From Eriocheir sinensis (lineage: Eukaryota > Arthropoda > Malacostraca > Decapoda > Varunidae), in assembly GCF_024679095.1 (NCBI RefSeq), contig NC_066567.1:11212719-11276718 (forward strand): DNA of 64,000 nt, given 5' to 3'. Below, one piece after another: positions 43,125-57,044 of this stretch. The translations under genes and the position numbers were made by a program. The number at the start of each line of letters is the position of its first letter. Position 1 is the first letter of the stretch. The notes under the pieces were generated by a model, which worked only from the letters and a program-made list of their open reading frames with translations, searched no databases and was not told where the DNA came from.

Positions 43125-45130
43125 ATGTCGGATAAATGATATTTCCGCTGCAGAAAATATTATTATACCTAAAATTATTTCCCATCAGTGTTCGATAAAC
43201 TATTCTTTCGCTGCTAATAATCTCTATACAGTTATAATCAAGCCTTCTTACTGTTCGATAAATAATGCTGTCGGTGCATGAAAAAAAACAAAATCTAAAG
43301 AAAAGAAAACAAGCACCGGAAGCATTCTATGTGCGCTTAGAACCCGTCACAATATTATATTAAAATAATTTTATCTGAAGGTAAAAGATAAAACGGAAAG
43401 AAAGAAAGAAGTGAAGGCATGCCATCCCCCACCCCCCAAAAAAAAACATATACTTGAAATCATTCTTCATTAGAGTGTTTGATAAATCATTCATTTATTG
43501 CAAGTAAACCAAACATGGAAATAAAAATAAATAACCCGCTCACCGATACATCAATACAAATACATTGTTAAAATCATTTCTTACAACGGACAAGTTTGGA
43601 ATATGAGTTTTAAATTTACAAACTAATACATCCACGAAAGAAACGCATGAGACGATACACGGAAAAAAATAATGATAACCAAAAGTGTCCGATAGCACAA
43701 TGGAAAAGAAGAAGAAAAAAAAAAGGATAGGAACAAGAAAACGGCATATATTGGCTAACACTGCGGCAAAGACTTATTGGCTAGTCATGATTATTAAAAT
43801 GATCTACAAAACTAAAACTTCGCAATACAGTTTTGAAGAGGAAAGAAGAAAACGAAGGAAAAGAAAACGAAAAGAAAGTAAAGAGAAGAAAAAGAAACTA
43901 TTGAACAGTACGGAAAAAAAATGTTATTATCTCTTTATTATTACAGCGTTCAGGAGACTAAAATTTCGCTGTACAGTTTTGGAAAGGAGAGAAAACGAGG
44001 GAAAGGAAAAGAAGAAAGGTCGATAAAAGTAAAAAACAAAAACTATATTAGATAACACAGCGAAAAAAACTTATTAGCTTTTCGTTATTACTATGTTCGA
44101 GACACTAAAACTTCGCTATACAGTTCTGAAAAAAGAGAAGAAAACAACAAAAGAGAGGAGACGAAAAGAAAGTCGTTAAAAAAAGCAAATTGGAAAGCAG
44201 AGGAAAACCATTATTAGCTAATCCTCACCCTAAAACGTTCGAGACACTTCGCTATACAGTCTTGAAAAAGAAGAAAACAACGAAGAAAAGAAAACGAAAA
44301 GGAAGTCGATAGGAGAAAAAAAGGCATATATTGGATAAGAGTGAGGCAAAGACTGTTATCATCTATTTATTATTACTACATTCAAGAGATTAACACGTCG
44401 CTAGTTTTGAAGGGAGAGAAAACGATCAAAGGATAGAAAACGAAAAGAAACTCGATAACTTCCCCCCCCCCCCAAAAAAAAAGTATACATATTGGATGGG
44501 AGTGAGGCAAAGACTGTTATCATCTATTTATTTTTACTACATTCAAGAGATTAACACGTCGCTAGTTTTGAAGGGAGAGAAAACGAAGGATAGAAAACGA
44601 AAAGAAACTCGATAACTTCCCCCCCCCCAAAAAAAAAGTATACATATTGGATAGGAGTGAGGCAAAGACTGTTATCATCTCTTTATTATTACTACATTCA
44701 AGAGATTAAAACATTGCTAGTTTTGAAGGGAGAGAAAACGAAGGACAGAAAACGAAAAGAAGCTCGATAACTTCCTCCCCCCCCCCAAAAAAAAGTATAC
44801 ATATTGGATGGGAGTGAGGCAAGGACTGTACTTATCTATTTATAATTACTTCGATCAAGAGACTAAAACCTCGCTATACGATTGTGAACAAGAAGAACAA
44901 AACGAAGGAGAGGAAACTAAAGAAAAATCGACGAGGAGAAAAAACGCATATATTGGATAACAGTAAGGGAAAGACTGCTATTATTTCTTTATTATAACTA
45001 CATTCGAGAAAACAATATTCCACTAGTTTTGCAAGAGAGAAAACGAAGGAAAGAAAACTAAGAAGAAAATCGATAACACCCCCCTCAAAAAAAAAAAAAA
45101 AATAACAGTATATATATTGGATGAGAGTTT
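43125..45130. repeat. ~150-bp satellite-like tandem repeat
   Basis: Ten recognisable units start at TTGGAT-like words near 43751, 43898, 44047, 44190, 44331, 44492, 44647, 44804, 44953 and 45117 (spacing 139-164 bp). Each unit has GAGGCAAAGACTGTTAT, then CTTTATTATTACTACATTCA, then GAGA.TAA.AC.TCGCTA, then an AAGAAAACGAAAAGAAA purine block and a CCCCCCCAAAAAAA tract. The three units from 44331 to 44804 are nearly identical and so recently amplified. Looser related words (GTTCGATAAATAAT) extend back to about 43125. The plus strand is purine-rich. Confidence 0.85.
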
Positions 45131-45220
45131 GGCAAAGACTATAATTATCTCTTTATTATTGGCCTCATCTGTTTGCTCATACCCCGGAACACCTTTGATA
45201 ACAGGTGGGTGGTACGGTAT

Positions 45221-45645
<425 letters not shown>

Positions 45646-45779
45646 TTATCGCGATAACGCCCAGCTATGCATCCAAACACCTGTCTATAAAACTCCGCCG
45701 GTATCCCAGTCACCCACATACACCACCCACAGTCACCCGCCGTTCACCCATCAGCCACCCACTCACCCACCTAACCAAT

Positions 45780-46016
45780 AACACACACAAAACTCATGCA
45801 GACAGCCGCCATGCAAACGGTCAGCCATACTACACAGTCGGCCAGCCAGCCACACCGTCCAGTCAGCCAGCCAGTCAAACAGCCAGCCACCTCGTTCAGC
45901 CATCCAGTCATCCAGCATTCCAGTCAGCCAACGAATCAGCCACTCCGTCCAGTAAGTCCCAGCGTCCAGCCAGCCAGCCCCACCGCCCAGCGTCCAGCCC
46001 GGCAGGCAATCAGTCG
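45780..46016. repeat. Degenerate CAGC/CAGT minisatellite
   Basis: Repeated CAGCCAGCCAGTC and CGTCCAG words; frames through it give Ser/Pro/Gln-rich peptides in all phases, as expected for a simple repeat. Confidence 0.8.
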
Positions 46017-46194
46017 TAACTTGTTAAAATGTGTCGTCCCATTAGGCGGGCAATGAATGGGCGGGACAGGAAGGCGGCGGGGGACACAGGACGCGCCGGA
46101 AGTTTGCGGGGACACCACGACAGGGTTAAGAGAATTCTCTTAATCCTGACCACGACACCTCGACACACGTTGGGAACGGCGGCGAGTGTGCGTG

Positions 46195-48886
46195 CAGGTG
46201 GAGGAAGAGGAAGGTAAGGACAAGGTAGGTGTGTGTGAATGCTTAGTATGAAAAGTAGAAGAAAATGTACAGGTAAGTTATAGGTTATTACAGGTAAAGG
46301 GAAGGTAAGAAAAAGGTTGATGTGAATGCTTAGTAGAGAAAGAGTATAGTCCCAGGTGTGTGTGTGAAGGAAAAGAAAAGGTAATGGTGATGAGAAAAAG
46401 AGAGGGAAGTGTACAGGTAGATTCTTGCAGGTGACGAGAAAGTAAGGACAAGGTGAGCGTGAATGCAAAGTAGAAAAAGAGACAGGACATTGTATTAGTG
46501 GGGAAGTATAGGTGGAGAAGGGGTGAAGAAGAAGAAGGAGTGAATGCAATGGAGAAAAAGAGAGAAGTGTAGAAGCAGGCGAGGGAGTGTAGGTGAAGGA
46601 AAGGTGAATAAGAGGTCGGTATAAATGCAAAGTAGTATATGAGATTAGTGTTATTAAAATAGACAAGTGAAAAAAAACAAAGAAAATGAATAAGAATTAA
46701 ACTTGAGAGGAAAATGAGGGAAAGGAAGCAATTAAACGATGACGAGAAACAGGAAGAGAGAAGAAAAGAATCAGGAAAAAATAACGATGCAAAATAAGGA
46801 AAGAGAGAAGTGTAGAAGCAAGTGAAGACGAGTAGGTGAAGGAAAGGTGTGGGTGTACAAGGAGAGTGAGAATGAAAAAATAGAAAATGAGAAATGTAAC
46901 AGAAGGTGAGGAAGTGAATACAGAGTAGGTACTGAACAAAAAAAGTCTGTAGGTAAGTATATATAGGCGAGGGAAAGGTGAGGCGCCAGGCAGGTGTGAA
47001 GGCAAAGTAGAAAAAAAAAGAAACAGGAGTATAAATTCATGTCAATAGTGTGTTGAGTCAGAACCAACACTAAATCGTAAATAGTAGATAGCAACAGTAA
47101 AAAACGAATCTCAAAATCAACGAAAGGTGTGCTAATTAAGGCCATACATGACAGGTGAGAGAAAAGAAAGGAAGGAAGGAAGGAAGGAAAAGAAAAGAAG
47201 TAGGAAAAGGACATAAAAGGAGGACATAGTAAATACATAATAATCAAAGGTGCGATCAAAAAAAAAAATAAAGAGAACATGAAGTCAAAGATCATCAGTG
47301 AAAAGAGAAATATACAAGAATAAAAGAAAGACAAATAGGAACAAAACTAATAAGCAGAAACAAAACAAAAAAAAAGTAGGAAACGAAACCGCAAAATTAA
47401 GCGATTAAGTCCTAAAGAAGACGTAAGAGGGAGAGGAGACGAAGACAACGGAAGAGGAAGAAAATCGACAACAACGAAAAATTAAAAGAAGGAATAGAAG
47501 GAAGGCGAAGGAAAACAGCGAGATGGGATGAAACAAGGACGGGAAACAGGAAAATGAGAGGACACACCAAACAGAGGAAACGGTAAATGCGAGAGTAAAT
47601 GAGATGGAGAGGAGAGTGAGTAATGGAGGGAGCGGCAAGTAAGGAGAAAATGAGAGTAGATGAATGAGAAATGGAGGAGCAAGTGAAAGTAAATGAAAAG
47701 ACGAGGAATAAAAGGAGAAACTGAGAAAAATGCGATGAGAGAAAATGAAGGAAAAAAATAATTGGTGACGCATACACAAGAAAAAAGATAAATAAAATAA
47801 AAACTTGAGACTTCAAAAAATATCAAAACAAGAAAAGTAGAACAAGACTATAAGAACAAAAAGGAACAAAATAAGTGATAGTAAAGGAAGGCAAAGAAAC
47901 AAGCAACAGAAGAAAAAAAATACTTGAAATTAATTTAGTCAACTTTTGGAGAAAATGGTAGAAAAAAAGGAAACGATGATAAAAATAGAAAAAAAAGATA
48001 AAAAAAAGTAGGAACAAATAACAATTAGAGAGAAGGAGGAAGCAGAGAAGTAGCAAGAAGAAAATAAAAACCAGAAAAAAAAGAAAAATTATTAAGAAAA
48101 GGAAGAAGATATACGGGAAAAAATAAGAAATAGATAAAAAGGGAAGAAAAATAAACGGGAAAATAATAAAAAAAATATAAAGGAATGATAAGGGAAAAGA
48201 AACAGGAAAAATAAATTAAAAACAGATAAAGGAAGAATAAGAAAAAGGAAGAAGATATACAGGAAAAATTAGAAACTAGGTTACTACCAAACAAGGACAA
48301 GAAAAAGGAAGAAGGAAACAGATTAAAGAAAATAAAAGATAAAATGAAGGAAGAGAAGCAGAAGGAAATTAAAAACAAGGAAAATAGGAAGAAGGAAAAA
48401 GAAAACAGAAAAAATAAGAACAGGAATAATGGGAAATAAAAGAAAAAGAAAAGAAAAGAAGACGAAAATATAAAACAGACAAAATTAGGAGAAAAGAAAA
48501 CGACAAATAAGGAAATGGATAAAAACGAAAATGAAATCAGCAAAATGAAGCAAAAGATAAAACAAAGAATTGAAGCAGAAGACCAGAAAGGCAAGATTAA
48601 AGAGGAGTATAAAAGAGACATAATATCTCAAACAATGAAAAAGATGGATCAAGAAAGGGACTCGAAAAGAACACAAAAATAAATACAGACACGAAGAGCG
48701 AAAGGAAAACAGTTAGAAATATGAAAGTGAGACGAAGGTAAAAAAAAAAAAGACCAAAGACAAAAAAAGGTCGATAAGGAAAAAAATGAACTAAATAAAA
48801 GAACAATAAAAAAATGCAAAGAAATAAAAGATACAGAAAAGGACACAAAAACAAGGCAAGCAAAAATTAATACTGTAAAAAAAAAC
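46195..48886. repeat. Purine-strand-biased block with degenerate tandem repeats
   Basis: To about 47010 a loose repeat recurs (GTGAATGCAAAGTAGAAAAAGAG, GTGTAGGTGAAGGAAAGGTG-like words, about 60-110 bp apart). From 47010 to 48886 the plus strand is overwhelmingly A and G with only scattered C/T. Many long minus-strand frames of Phe/Leu/Ser result from this composition and are not genes. Confidence 0.8.
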
Positions 48887-49540
48887 GGATCAGTTGATGA
48901 ATCGCCCCCCCAGAGTTCCCAATTGAAGATTCGTCCCACCACTCTGCTCAACTGAAGAATCGCCCCCCAACTAGAAATATCGGAAATTATATATTATATT
49001 TGGTTTATACCATTTATTATGCATAATCTTATATTCTATATATTGCATTATTTATAACTAATAGTTTTATTGTTATGTAAATGTATACTAAATGGGTGTG
49101 AGAATACACAGCATATGTGGAGCACTTTATTTTTTGCATTTTTCACATAGGGAATTGAGTGGAAAAAATTAATACACTGATTTTCAAATGCATTGGCAAA
49201 AAATCGGTCGCACCACATAAATTCCTGCAGATATGAGTGAAGAAAGTCGATGTTGTTTAAGTCAATTGATCACAGGCAAAGGATCCTCAGTCAGCACGAC
49301 AGGCTTGAATGTGTCACGGGCCATGTCGAACAATAGACAGAATAGAGAAGTTTCGTGTGACGTCACGCCAATCCATGCCGTCACGGCCGCGTTGCATTAT
49401 GAGTTGGCGGGATCAGCCCGATTGGGAGTTGGGAGACCATGCGAAGAGATTTCATGGCCACTGGAGTGACCGGGACGAGAGTTTCTAGCCTCATTTTGTG
49501 CTGTTAACGGCACGTACTGGTGACCCGTCTGAAAACAGAA

Positions 49541-49751
49541 ATGCCACATCTTTGCTGCGTTGTTGGGTGTGGAAATAAGGCAGATAAACACCCAAGTTTA
49601 TCATTTTACCGCCTGCCTAATATACCAACGCGGGAAGGTGAACGGAGGAAGATGATCGCTGAAAGAAGAAGTCTCTGATTATCGAGGATCTCCAGAGCCC
49701 AGACTTCAAACCCTGAACACTGTAGAGTCTGTGGAAAGCACTTCATGACAG
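49541..49751 (+). pseudogene. THAP-domain exon of the P-like element
   Basis: ATG at 49541: MPHLCCVVGCGNKADKHPSL, then SFYRLPNIPTREGERRKMIA, an in-frame TGA at 49676-49678, then NPEHCRVCGKHFMTG ending at a donor ATGACAG|GTAGG (49751). The C-x2-4-C start, FYRLP, and the closing C-x2-C-x2-HF fit the THAP C2CH zinc finger (about 70-90 residues) that binds transposon ends in P-type transposases. The single stop lies where THAP domains normally have a tryptophan- or arginine-bearing segment. I did not find the downstream catalytic exons before 51642. Confidence 0.78.
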
Positions 49752-50304
49752 GTAGGAATGATGTTTCAGTACTACACAATAACGAGTAGAGACAGTGTTT
49801 CCTCAGTCCTGGCTGGGGCTTCCAGGGTCAACCAATAACACCTGCAGATTTAGATAGTTTTTTCCAGTGGTGTCAAGCAAAGATTAGTGACCTTGCACGA
49901 CAGTGAAGTGAATTTTCACTTATTTGTCAAGTTATTTAGCCTTTATTAAGAGTTCATTCTTCATCACTAGATTTAGTACGTAGTGGCCAGCCCCAAAAGT
50001 TATTAATGTATGGTAGGTATGAGTGATGATGAATGTCGGCACCCTGATACATTAGTTATTATTAGATATGTTGCCAGCATCATTGTTCAAGTATAGTTAC
50101 TGCTAGATATGTAGACACTCGCTTTGTGAATGACCAAACCCCTTAAAAGTGGGTTAGCTATGTGGGTTTTTTTTTTAACAACAAAGGAGCCCCCGTGGTG
50201 TCATGACACCATGTCAGTGCCGTTATCCTGATATCCACCCACCCACACCCACACTCTTGTCATCGCCCCGACTCCCTTCTTTTGCTCTAATAATAAAAAC
50301 AAAA

Positions 50305-50550
<246 letters not shown>

Positions 50551-51642
50551 AGGCAGGCCTCACGTGTCTGGACCCAAGAGTGGCCTGAGGGGGAGGGGGA
50601 TTAGAGTTCCACTGGTGACGGTGGGCGACAGGAGGCGATCCTATCTGACCTTTCCTGCTCCTTCTCACGCTAAGGTCTTTTTGAAAGGTCCATTCCCTCA
50701 CCCAATATCTGCTCCACGATTACGGATACCCATTACTTTTTTATGTTAGGTGACAGCAAATGTATTCACGATTCTCGTTTGTTGATGTATTTCACGCATT
50801 ACACAGAATATGAAGAAACTTTGGTAAATTAAGGAAGCCCTGTGGGTATCACCCAAACCAAATCGGCTTAGCCGCCCATCACCATCAACCAATCACCAGC
50901 AACTGAGCGGCTATGCCCTTCCTACATCGCCTGTGGGGAGGGGCTTCTGGGTTCAACTCAACGTGGAGATGAATGTTGGCACTCTCTGAAACATCACTTA
51001 TTGTTAAATATGTAGATAATCTTTGTTGAAGCACTATGTAATTATTGTTAGGTATGTAGGCAGTGCATATCATTTTGAAAGCCGTTTCTTCCTCTAATGC
51101 TTGCCTTGGCTCCCACGTAAAGCTTCCGTATTTTAGGGCAACTAAGCCTGGCTTAAGTGACCATCCTCTCATAATAAGTCCTGTCCAGCAGAGAGAGCGA
51201 AAAATAATATTTGGAGTACTTCATTTACTACGATTCCCCAACGAGGGACAGTCTCACTCACTCGCTGGTCCCCCAACAAGGATAGACTGTCACACGTGGC
51301 GGCCATGTTTACTTCGTGACGTCATGAAAACGTCACAAGGTCACGTGAGTGAAAATACTCTATACATGAACCCAATGGTGCTAAAACTGATCACAAGTTG
51401 TGTCAGGTTAGTCAAAAATGTTAGGGTGAGGTTTTGATCCTCTGATGTCAGGTCCACCGTTGAGGTGTTAAGGTAAGGTCAGGCCAATGCTGAGGTTTTG
51501 ATCCCCTGATGGCAGGTCTACCGGTGAGGTTTTGGCCGCCCGCTGTAGTCCTGTCATCAACTGAAGAATTGCCCCCCAACTCTGCCCAACTGAAGAATCG
51601 CCCCACCGGAGCGGTCTGGGGGGGCAATTGTTCAATTGATCC

Positions 51643-51830
51643 AAATAACACTGAAAAAGTAACACAAATGAATAGGCAAAAAAAAAAAATACATCATCTC
51701 TACACACACACACACACACACACACAGTCAACCTCCCTCCCCCCACATATTCAGCCAACCCCTTCCCCCACACTTGGATAACCCCCCCACATACTCGACC
51801 CCCTCCCCCCCCCACACATTCAGATCACCC

Positions 51831-51876
<46 letters not shown>

Positions 51877-52140
51877 GGGACCTGCCGTCTCATATCCACC
51901 TTTTTTCACCGGTCCGCCGCTGCCCTCTCTCTCAGTCTCTCTTTCTCCTCTCCCCTGCCAGGCTGCCCCTTCTTTCACTTTCACACTCCCCCCCCCCCCC
52001 CCATTCCCCTCCTCTCTCCTCCTCCTTAATTCCTTCTCTTCCTCCTCCTTCCTCATTCTTTTGCTTCCCCTTCTCCCCCTTCTATATCTTTCACACTCCT
52101 TTCCCATTTCCCTCCTCCTTTTCCTCCTTCCCCACTCACC
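51643..52140. repeat. (CA)n tracts and C/T-rich low-complexity sequence
   Basis: (CA)n at 51701-51726 and 51832-51874; poly-C at 51988-52003; the rest to 52140 is CCT/TTC-rich. The 202-codon plus-strand frame is mostly this simple sequence. Confidence 0.85.
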
Positions 52141-52313
52141 TCGCCGTATACGAGGCAGCTGACGATGATGAGAGTTACCATGTAGTTTATCTTGATTTTA
52201 GTAAGGCCTTCGATAACATATCTCACCAGAGACTGTTAAATAATGTCAGGGCTCATGGAATAGGAGGGAAGATTTATGATTGGATTAGGGCGTGGATTTG
52301 CGGCAGGAAACAT

Positions 52314-52370
<57 letters not shown>

Positions 52371-53340
52371 GTGTTTTTATAGCCTTGAATTATTTTTCTG
52401 GTTTAACATTTGTAAATACAGGAATAAGTAGTGATGTCAGTGAGTTTGCAGATGATACCAAGATCGGTAGAATAATTGAGTCAGGTCAGGACGCTAGTAT
52501 TCTCCAGGATGAACTAAACAGATTGTATGACTGGGCGGATAAATGGCAGATGGAGTTCAATGTAGGGAAGTGCAGTATTCTGAGTGTAGGCAGGAACAAC
52601 CACTCACATAACTATTGCTTGAATGATACTCTCATAAGTAGGTCTGGGTGCGAGAGGGATTTTGGGGTCTTACTGAGCTCTGATCTCCGTCCCAGGGCAC
52701 AATGCATTCAACCAAGAAATCGAGCAAACAGGGTACTGGGATTTATTTTAAGGAGTGTAATAAGTAAAAGAAGCGCCGAAGTCTTCCTCAAACTATATTT
52801 AGCATTAGTTAGACCTCATCTCGATTATGCGGTTCAGTTCTGGTCACCTTGCTATAGAATGGATATCAAAATGTTAGAATCGGTGCAGAAGAGGATGACT
52901 AATTAAGATGATTCAGGGGTTGAGAAACTTGCCATACGAGGAAAGACGCAAACAGTTAAACTTGCATTCTCTAGAAAGGCGAAGGGTGCGTGGAGACATG
53001 ATCGAGGTTTAAAAATGGATGAAGGGCTTTAATAAGGGGGATATTCTAAGGTTTTGTTGGTAAGAGAACAGGGTAGGACACGAAGTAATGGGTTTAAACT
53101 GGATAAATTCAGATTCAACAGGGACATAGGCAAAAATTGGTTTACTAACAGCGTGGTGGATGAGTGGAATAGGCTTAGCAGTCATGTGGTGAGTGCCAAT
53201 ACAATTGTCACATTCAAAAATAGATTAGATAAATTCATGGACAGTGATATTAGGTGGGGTTAGATACACGGGAGCTTAGGTTCAAAGGAGCTGCCTTGTA
53301 CTGGCCTACCGGCCTCTTACAGACTCCTATGTTCTTATAA
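52141..53340 (+). mobile_element. CR1 (LINE-C) copy, RT disrupted by (CT)n
   Basis: Motif A (VVYLDFSKAFDNISHQRLL), GIGGKIYDWIRAWI and then a (CT)n tract (52320-52368) in place of motif B; resumes with VSEFADDTKIGRII (motif C), RPHLDYAVQFWSP, frameshifts near 52904 and 53050, and ends WNRLSSHVVSANTIVTFKNR. The 3' end is CGGCCTCTTACAGACTCCTATGTTCTTATAAG, split here as CGGCCTCTTACAGACTCC plus TATGTTCTTATAAG, a CR1-style tail with repeated ATGTTCTT words. 5'-truncated. Confidence 0.88.
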
Positions 53341-53558
53341 GAACAACATAAGAACATAGGGAAACTGCAAGAGGCCGAGTGGGTTACACAGGGCAGCTCC
53401 AGAATCCCCCCCACCTACTCACGATGGGTGAGGTGTAGTTTCAGGGGTTACAAGTAGAGGCTTGATCCTCGTTTACCTTCGGTACGGGCGTACGCTCCAG
53501 TACCCTGTCTCCATAGGGCGATGTCACACTGGGCGGTTTCGCCGCGCGGCTGACCACC

Positions 53559-53660
53559 ATGTTCGACATTGATCTGTTTATTCAGTGCGTTCAAGAGAGG
53601 CCAGCTCTCTGGGAGAAAAGTTCAAAAGAGTATTCCGATAAAAATAAGAAAGAACGAAGT
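53559..53660 (+). pseudogene. MADF-domain fragment (PIF second ORF)
   Basis: ATG FDIDLFIQCVQERPALWEKS then SKEYSDKNKKE: the first half of a MADF (MYB/SANT-like) domain, the DNA-binding partner of PIF transposases. After about 53655 the frame runs into antisense transposase sequence because of the internal deletion. Confidence 0.78.
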
Positions 53661-53777
53661 CTTGGTCATTCGGTAATAGTCAAAGAACTTTTCATCATAT
53701 TTCCTAATATTTTCATAAAACTTCTCAAACTTTTTACTAGTTTCCCTTTCCGTATGAAAAGGGTGAACCCAATTTCT
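53648..53777 (-). pseudogene. PIF transposase N-terminal fragment
   Basis: Minus-strand peptide RRNWVHPFHTERETSKKFEK and YDEKFFDYYRMTKTSF resembles the WVHP...E.F..Y.RM....F start of PIF/Harbinger transposases. It abuts the MADF fragment tail-to-tail; the rest of both genes is missing. Confidence 0.75.
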
Positions 53778-54335
53778 CCGACAGGTGGGCTCTTTGAGCA
53801 ATCCTTCTGCCTCAAGGGCACAAACAACCTTCAGCTTAGACAGCATGGCTGCTGGGGATAAACTGAGCGGCACAACCGCGTGTGACATGGTACTCGTTTA
53901 GCGCTGCCGCGCGGCGAAACCAGGGCCGGATCAAGGGGGGGGGCCAAGGGGCCAGGGCCCCGGGCCACCCACCAAGAGGGGGCCTCCCACCAATTTAAAC
54001 AATACATTTTGATTTAATAAGGTTAGTATTGTAATCATAACTAAACGAGTGTCAGTACCATGTAGTCAAGTGCCTGCACGTTTTCCTTTCTTTTGTTACC
54101 ATGGTAATCCATGCAATTTGGATGGTCCATTTTCTCTTACGACAATAAGAGAGAATTGGCCCAGCTGTGTGATGTTAATGTTAATTAAACCATTAAAACC
54201 AACAAAAAATAAAATATTTCCCCGATTTTTTTTCTTTTGCTTCCCTGGACAGTCCAGGGAAGCAGGCGTAGGTTTTGTATCCCCGGGTTTATAGTGGCGC
54301 CATCTACACATTTCAACATTCATTATTGTCATTCT

Positions 54336-54660
54336 TATTACTAATGTTAATATATAGAAATACAAAGACAAGTATTTGCATATGTCTTCTGCGTGGCTTC
54401 CAAGAAATTGAGGCCGTTGGCGGAATGGTCCTCTATATCTATATACAGCTAGGAAGGTTCACTGGTCCCCTATTTATCATATTTTTAGTAATAATAATAG
54501 TAGTAGTAATTGTTTATTGTTGATATTATTGTCATTTTTATTATTAATATTATTATATAGAAATACAAAGACAAGTATTACTGTATTTGCATATGTCTTC
54601 TGCGTGGCTTAAAAAAAATGAGGTCGTTGGCGGAATGGTCCTCTATATCTATATACACGA
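54336..54660. repeat. Direct duplication in the hAT 5' region
   Basis: About 115 bp containing TATATAGAAATACAAAGACA, GCATATGTCTTCTGCGTGGC and GGCGGAATGGTCCTCTATAT occurs at 54345-54445 and 54552-54655, 200 bp apart. Probably regulatory or subterminal; no frame. Confidence 0.85.
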
Positions 54661-55078
54661 AGGCGCAAAACAGGGCCCATATAGTAAAAATAGTAGTAGT
54701 AATAGCTTATTGTTGATATTATAACAGTATGAAAATAATTAAATACATACAGCTTACACGTTGTTACATTTATTAAAAAAAAAAAAATTATATCACAGTT
54801 TCTCAAAAGTAAGTTATTTAAGTGCTGTTTTAGTTAGTATAAATTATAATAATATGAAGCGTGGCGACATTAGTGCAGTGGCGACTATTTTAGTGTTGTC
54901 GACTGTATCATTGGTTACTGTATCTAAAAAAAATGTAATAATGCACCAAGTTTGGAGTCTGGTTACTCTGGTAGTGTGATTCTAAACATAAAATTATAAT
55001 TCACGTTGCGGAAGTGTTTTAGGGAGCTTTAATAAGGAGTAACTGTATTTGATAATGACTTGTATTTGTAATCCCGTT

Positions 55079-56917
55079 GCAAAGAGTCATGTGGATATAG
55101 AACTGACACAACAGGTTGAACACCTTGAACAGTATTGGAGATCGGTGTTGAAACGAGTAATTAGCGTTATTCACTTCATTGCTGAGCGGGGCTTAGCATT
55201 TCGAGGAGACAACGAGCTGGTTGGTTCACCTAGAAATGGAAACAGGTATTCTTGAACTTATTTCCCAGTATGATGACTTTCTTGCTCAGCATATCAAAAC
55301 TGAAGCTAATCGTGGAAAGGGTCACACAAACTTTTTGTCATCTACAATAATGGAAGAGGTTATCAGCATAATGGGTGAACAACTCCTCAGAGAAATTATT
55401 TCCAGAGTTAAGAAGTCAAAATACTACTCAATCTCTTTGGACTCTACACCTGATGCATCCCATATTGATCAACTGACCCTTGTATTGAGGTACATGGAGA
55501 AAGATAGCCCTGTGGAACGCTTTGTAACCTTTATGGCAAACAAAGGGCATGGTGCTGAAGATATGTTCAATGCTTTGAGGGAATTTTTAAACACATATGA
55601 CCTGGACCTTGGAAACTGCCGTGGACAAAGCTATGACAATGCATCAGCAATGAGTGGTAGGTACTGTACAATGGTCTTCAAGCCAAAGTGAGAGAGAAGA
55701 ACAATCTTGCATCCTGGATTCCTTGTACAGCACATTCTCTTAACCTGGTTGGTAAAAATGCTGTAGAATGCTGCTCAAGTGCTGTACATTTCTTTGACTT
55801 CCTTGAAAAGCTGTTTGTCTTCTTCACAATTTCAACCCATCGGTATCAACTTCTGGATGAGGCTTTAAAAAAAAGTGATTCATCTTTGACTCTCAAACGT
55901 GTCACAACAACGCGCTGGTCCTGCAGAGCTGATGCAACTAAGGCTCTTAAGCATAATTATGAGCAGATTAAGGAGGTTCTTAAGCATATTGTCGATGACA
56001 TTGAAGAAAAAAAGTGTGTACTCTGTGAAGCAGAAGGACTGTTAAAACAGATGAATCAGCTTGAAACAGGAATTTACACCACCTTCTGGAATGATATTCT
56101 GCAAAGAACAGATGCAACTAATAAAACTCTTCAACACGCAAAACTTGATCTAAATACTGCTGTGGCATCACTGACTAGCTTGAAGGAATATGTTGCATCA
56201 AAGCGTGACTCCTTCCACACTTATGAAAAAGAAGGTGAACAGCTGTCTCAGTCTGGATCAGCTTATAAGGCTGTAGAATCTCGGCAGAAGCGACGCAATG
56301 TGCGTCTTAACCCACTGGATTATGAACATGCAGAAGAAGTGCAACTCAGCCCTTCTGAAAAATACAGAACACAAACTTTCTTGCCTATCATTGATCAGTT
56401 TGTATCTTCTCTCGGTCAACGTCTGGAAGCATACAAACAGATATCAAGTAAATTTAGTTTTTTTAGACATCTGCAAAGGCTTTCTTCAGATGAACTTTGC
56501 GACGCAGCAGAGCAACTCATCAGATCATATCCAGATGACTTGGATATAACATTTAAGGAGGAACTGTGCCAGTTTGTCACATTTGCTAATATATTCACAG
56601 ATGAGGAGCCAACAGATGTCAGCACTGAGCTTTTCCTGTATAGACTTGTATTGGACAAGGGTGTGCAGGACACTTTCCCAAACATAGAGATAGCTCTGCG
56701 AATATACCTTGTCCTAATGGTGACAAACTGCAGTGGGGAGCGCTCTTTCTCAAAGCTAAAGTTAATTGAAAACAGGTTACGGACATCTATGACACAGAAA
56801 CGTCTGGTAAATCTGACTATGATGAGCCTCGAGTCAGACATCTTGTGTGAACTGGACTCCAACGAGATCATCAGTGAATTTGCAATGAAAAAATCCAGAA
56901 AAGTGTCAAGAAAGTAA
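55079..56917 (+). pseudogene. hAT transposase (ZMYM1-like/Zaphod type), two frame lesions
   Basis: Three consecutive frames form one protein of about 610 residues. Frame 1 (55079-55253): SHVDIELTQQVEHLEQYWRS and ERGLAFRGDNELVGSP. Frame 2 (55221-55680): ISQYDDFLAQHIK, YYSISLDSTPDASHIDQL (first catalytic Asp) and NCRGQSYDNASAMSG (second). Frame 3 (55688-56917): ASWIPCTAHSLNLVGK and VTTTRWSCRADATKAL, ending with the hATC dimerisation motif NCSGERSFSKLKLIENRLR. Lesions: one small indel near 55245 and an apparent 5-bp tandem duplication (GTACTGTACA, 55661-55670). hAT enzymes excise and insert with 8-bp duplications, consistent with GGCGAAAC here. The N-terminal zinc-finger part of longer relatives is not evident. 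No poly-A signal checked. Confidence 0.93.
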
Positions 56918-57044
56918 TCCTGACTTAACATGTAACTACATATGAAAGAATGAGGTATTATATTATGTGATAGTTACATTATTATATTCATATGAGTAAC
57001 TGGAATTGTATGTATGTAAAAAAAAAAAAGTAAGAATAACTTGT

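Noticed and set aside
47405..48951. Several long minus-strand frames rich in Phe, Leu and Ser
   Set aside because: Produced by the pyrimidine-rich minus strand of a purine-biased block; all three frames are similar.
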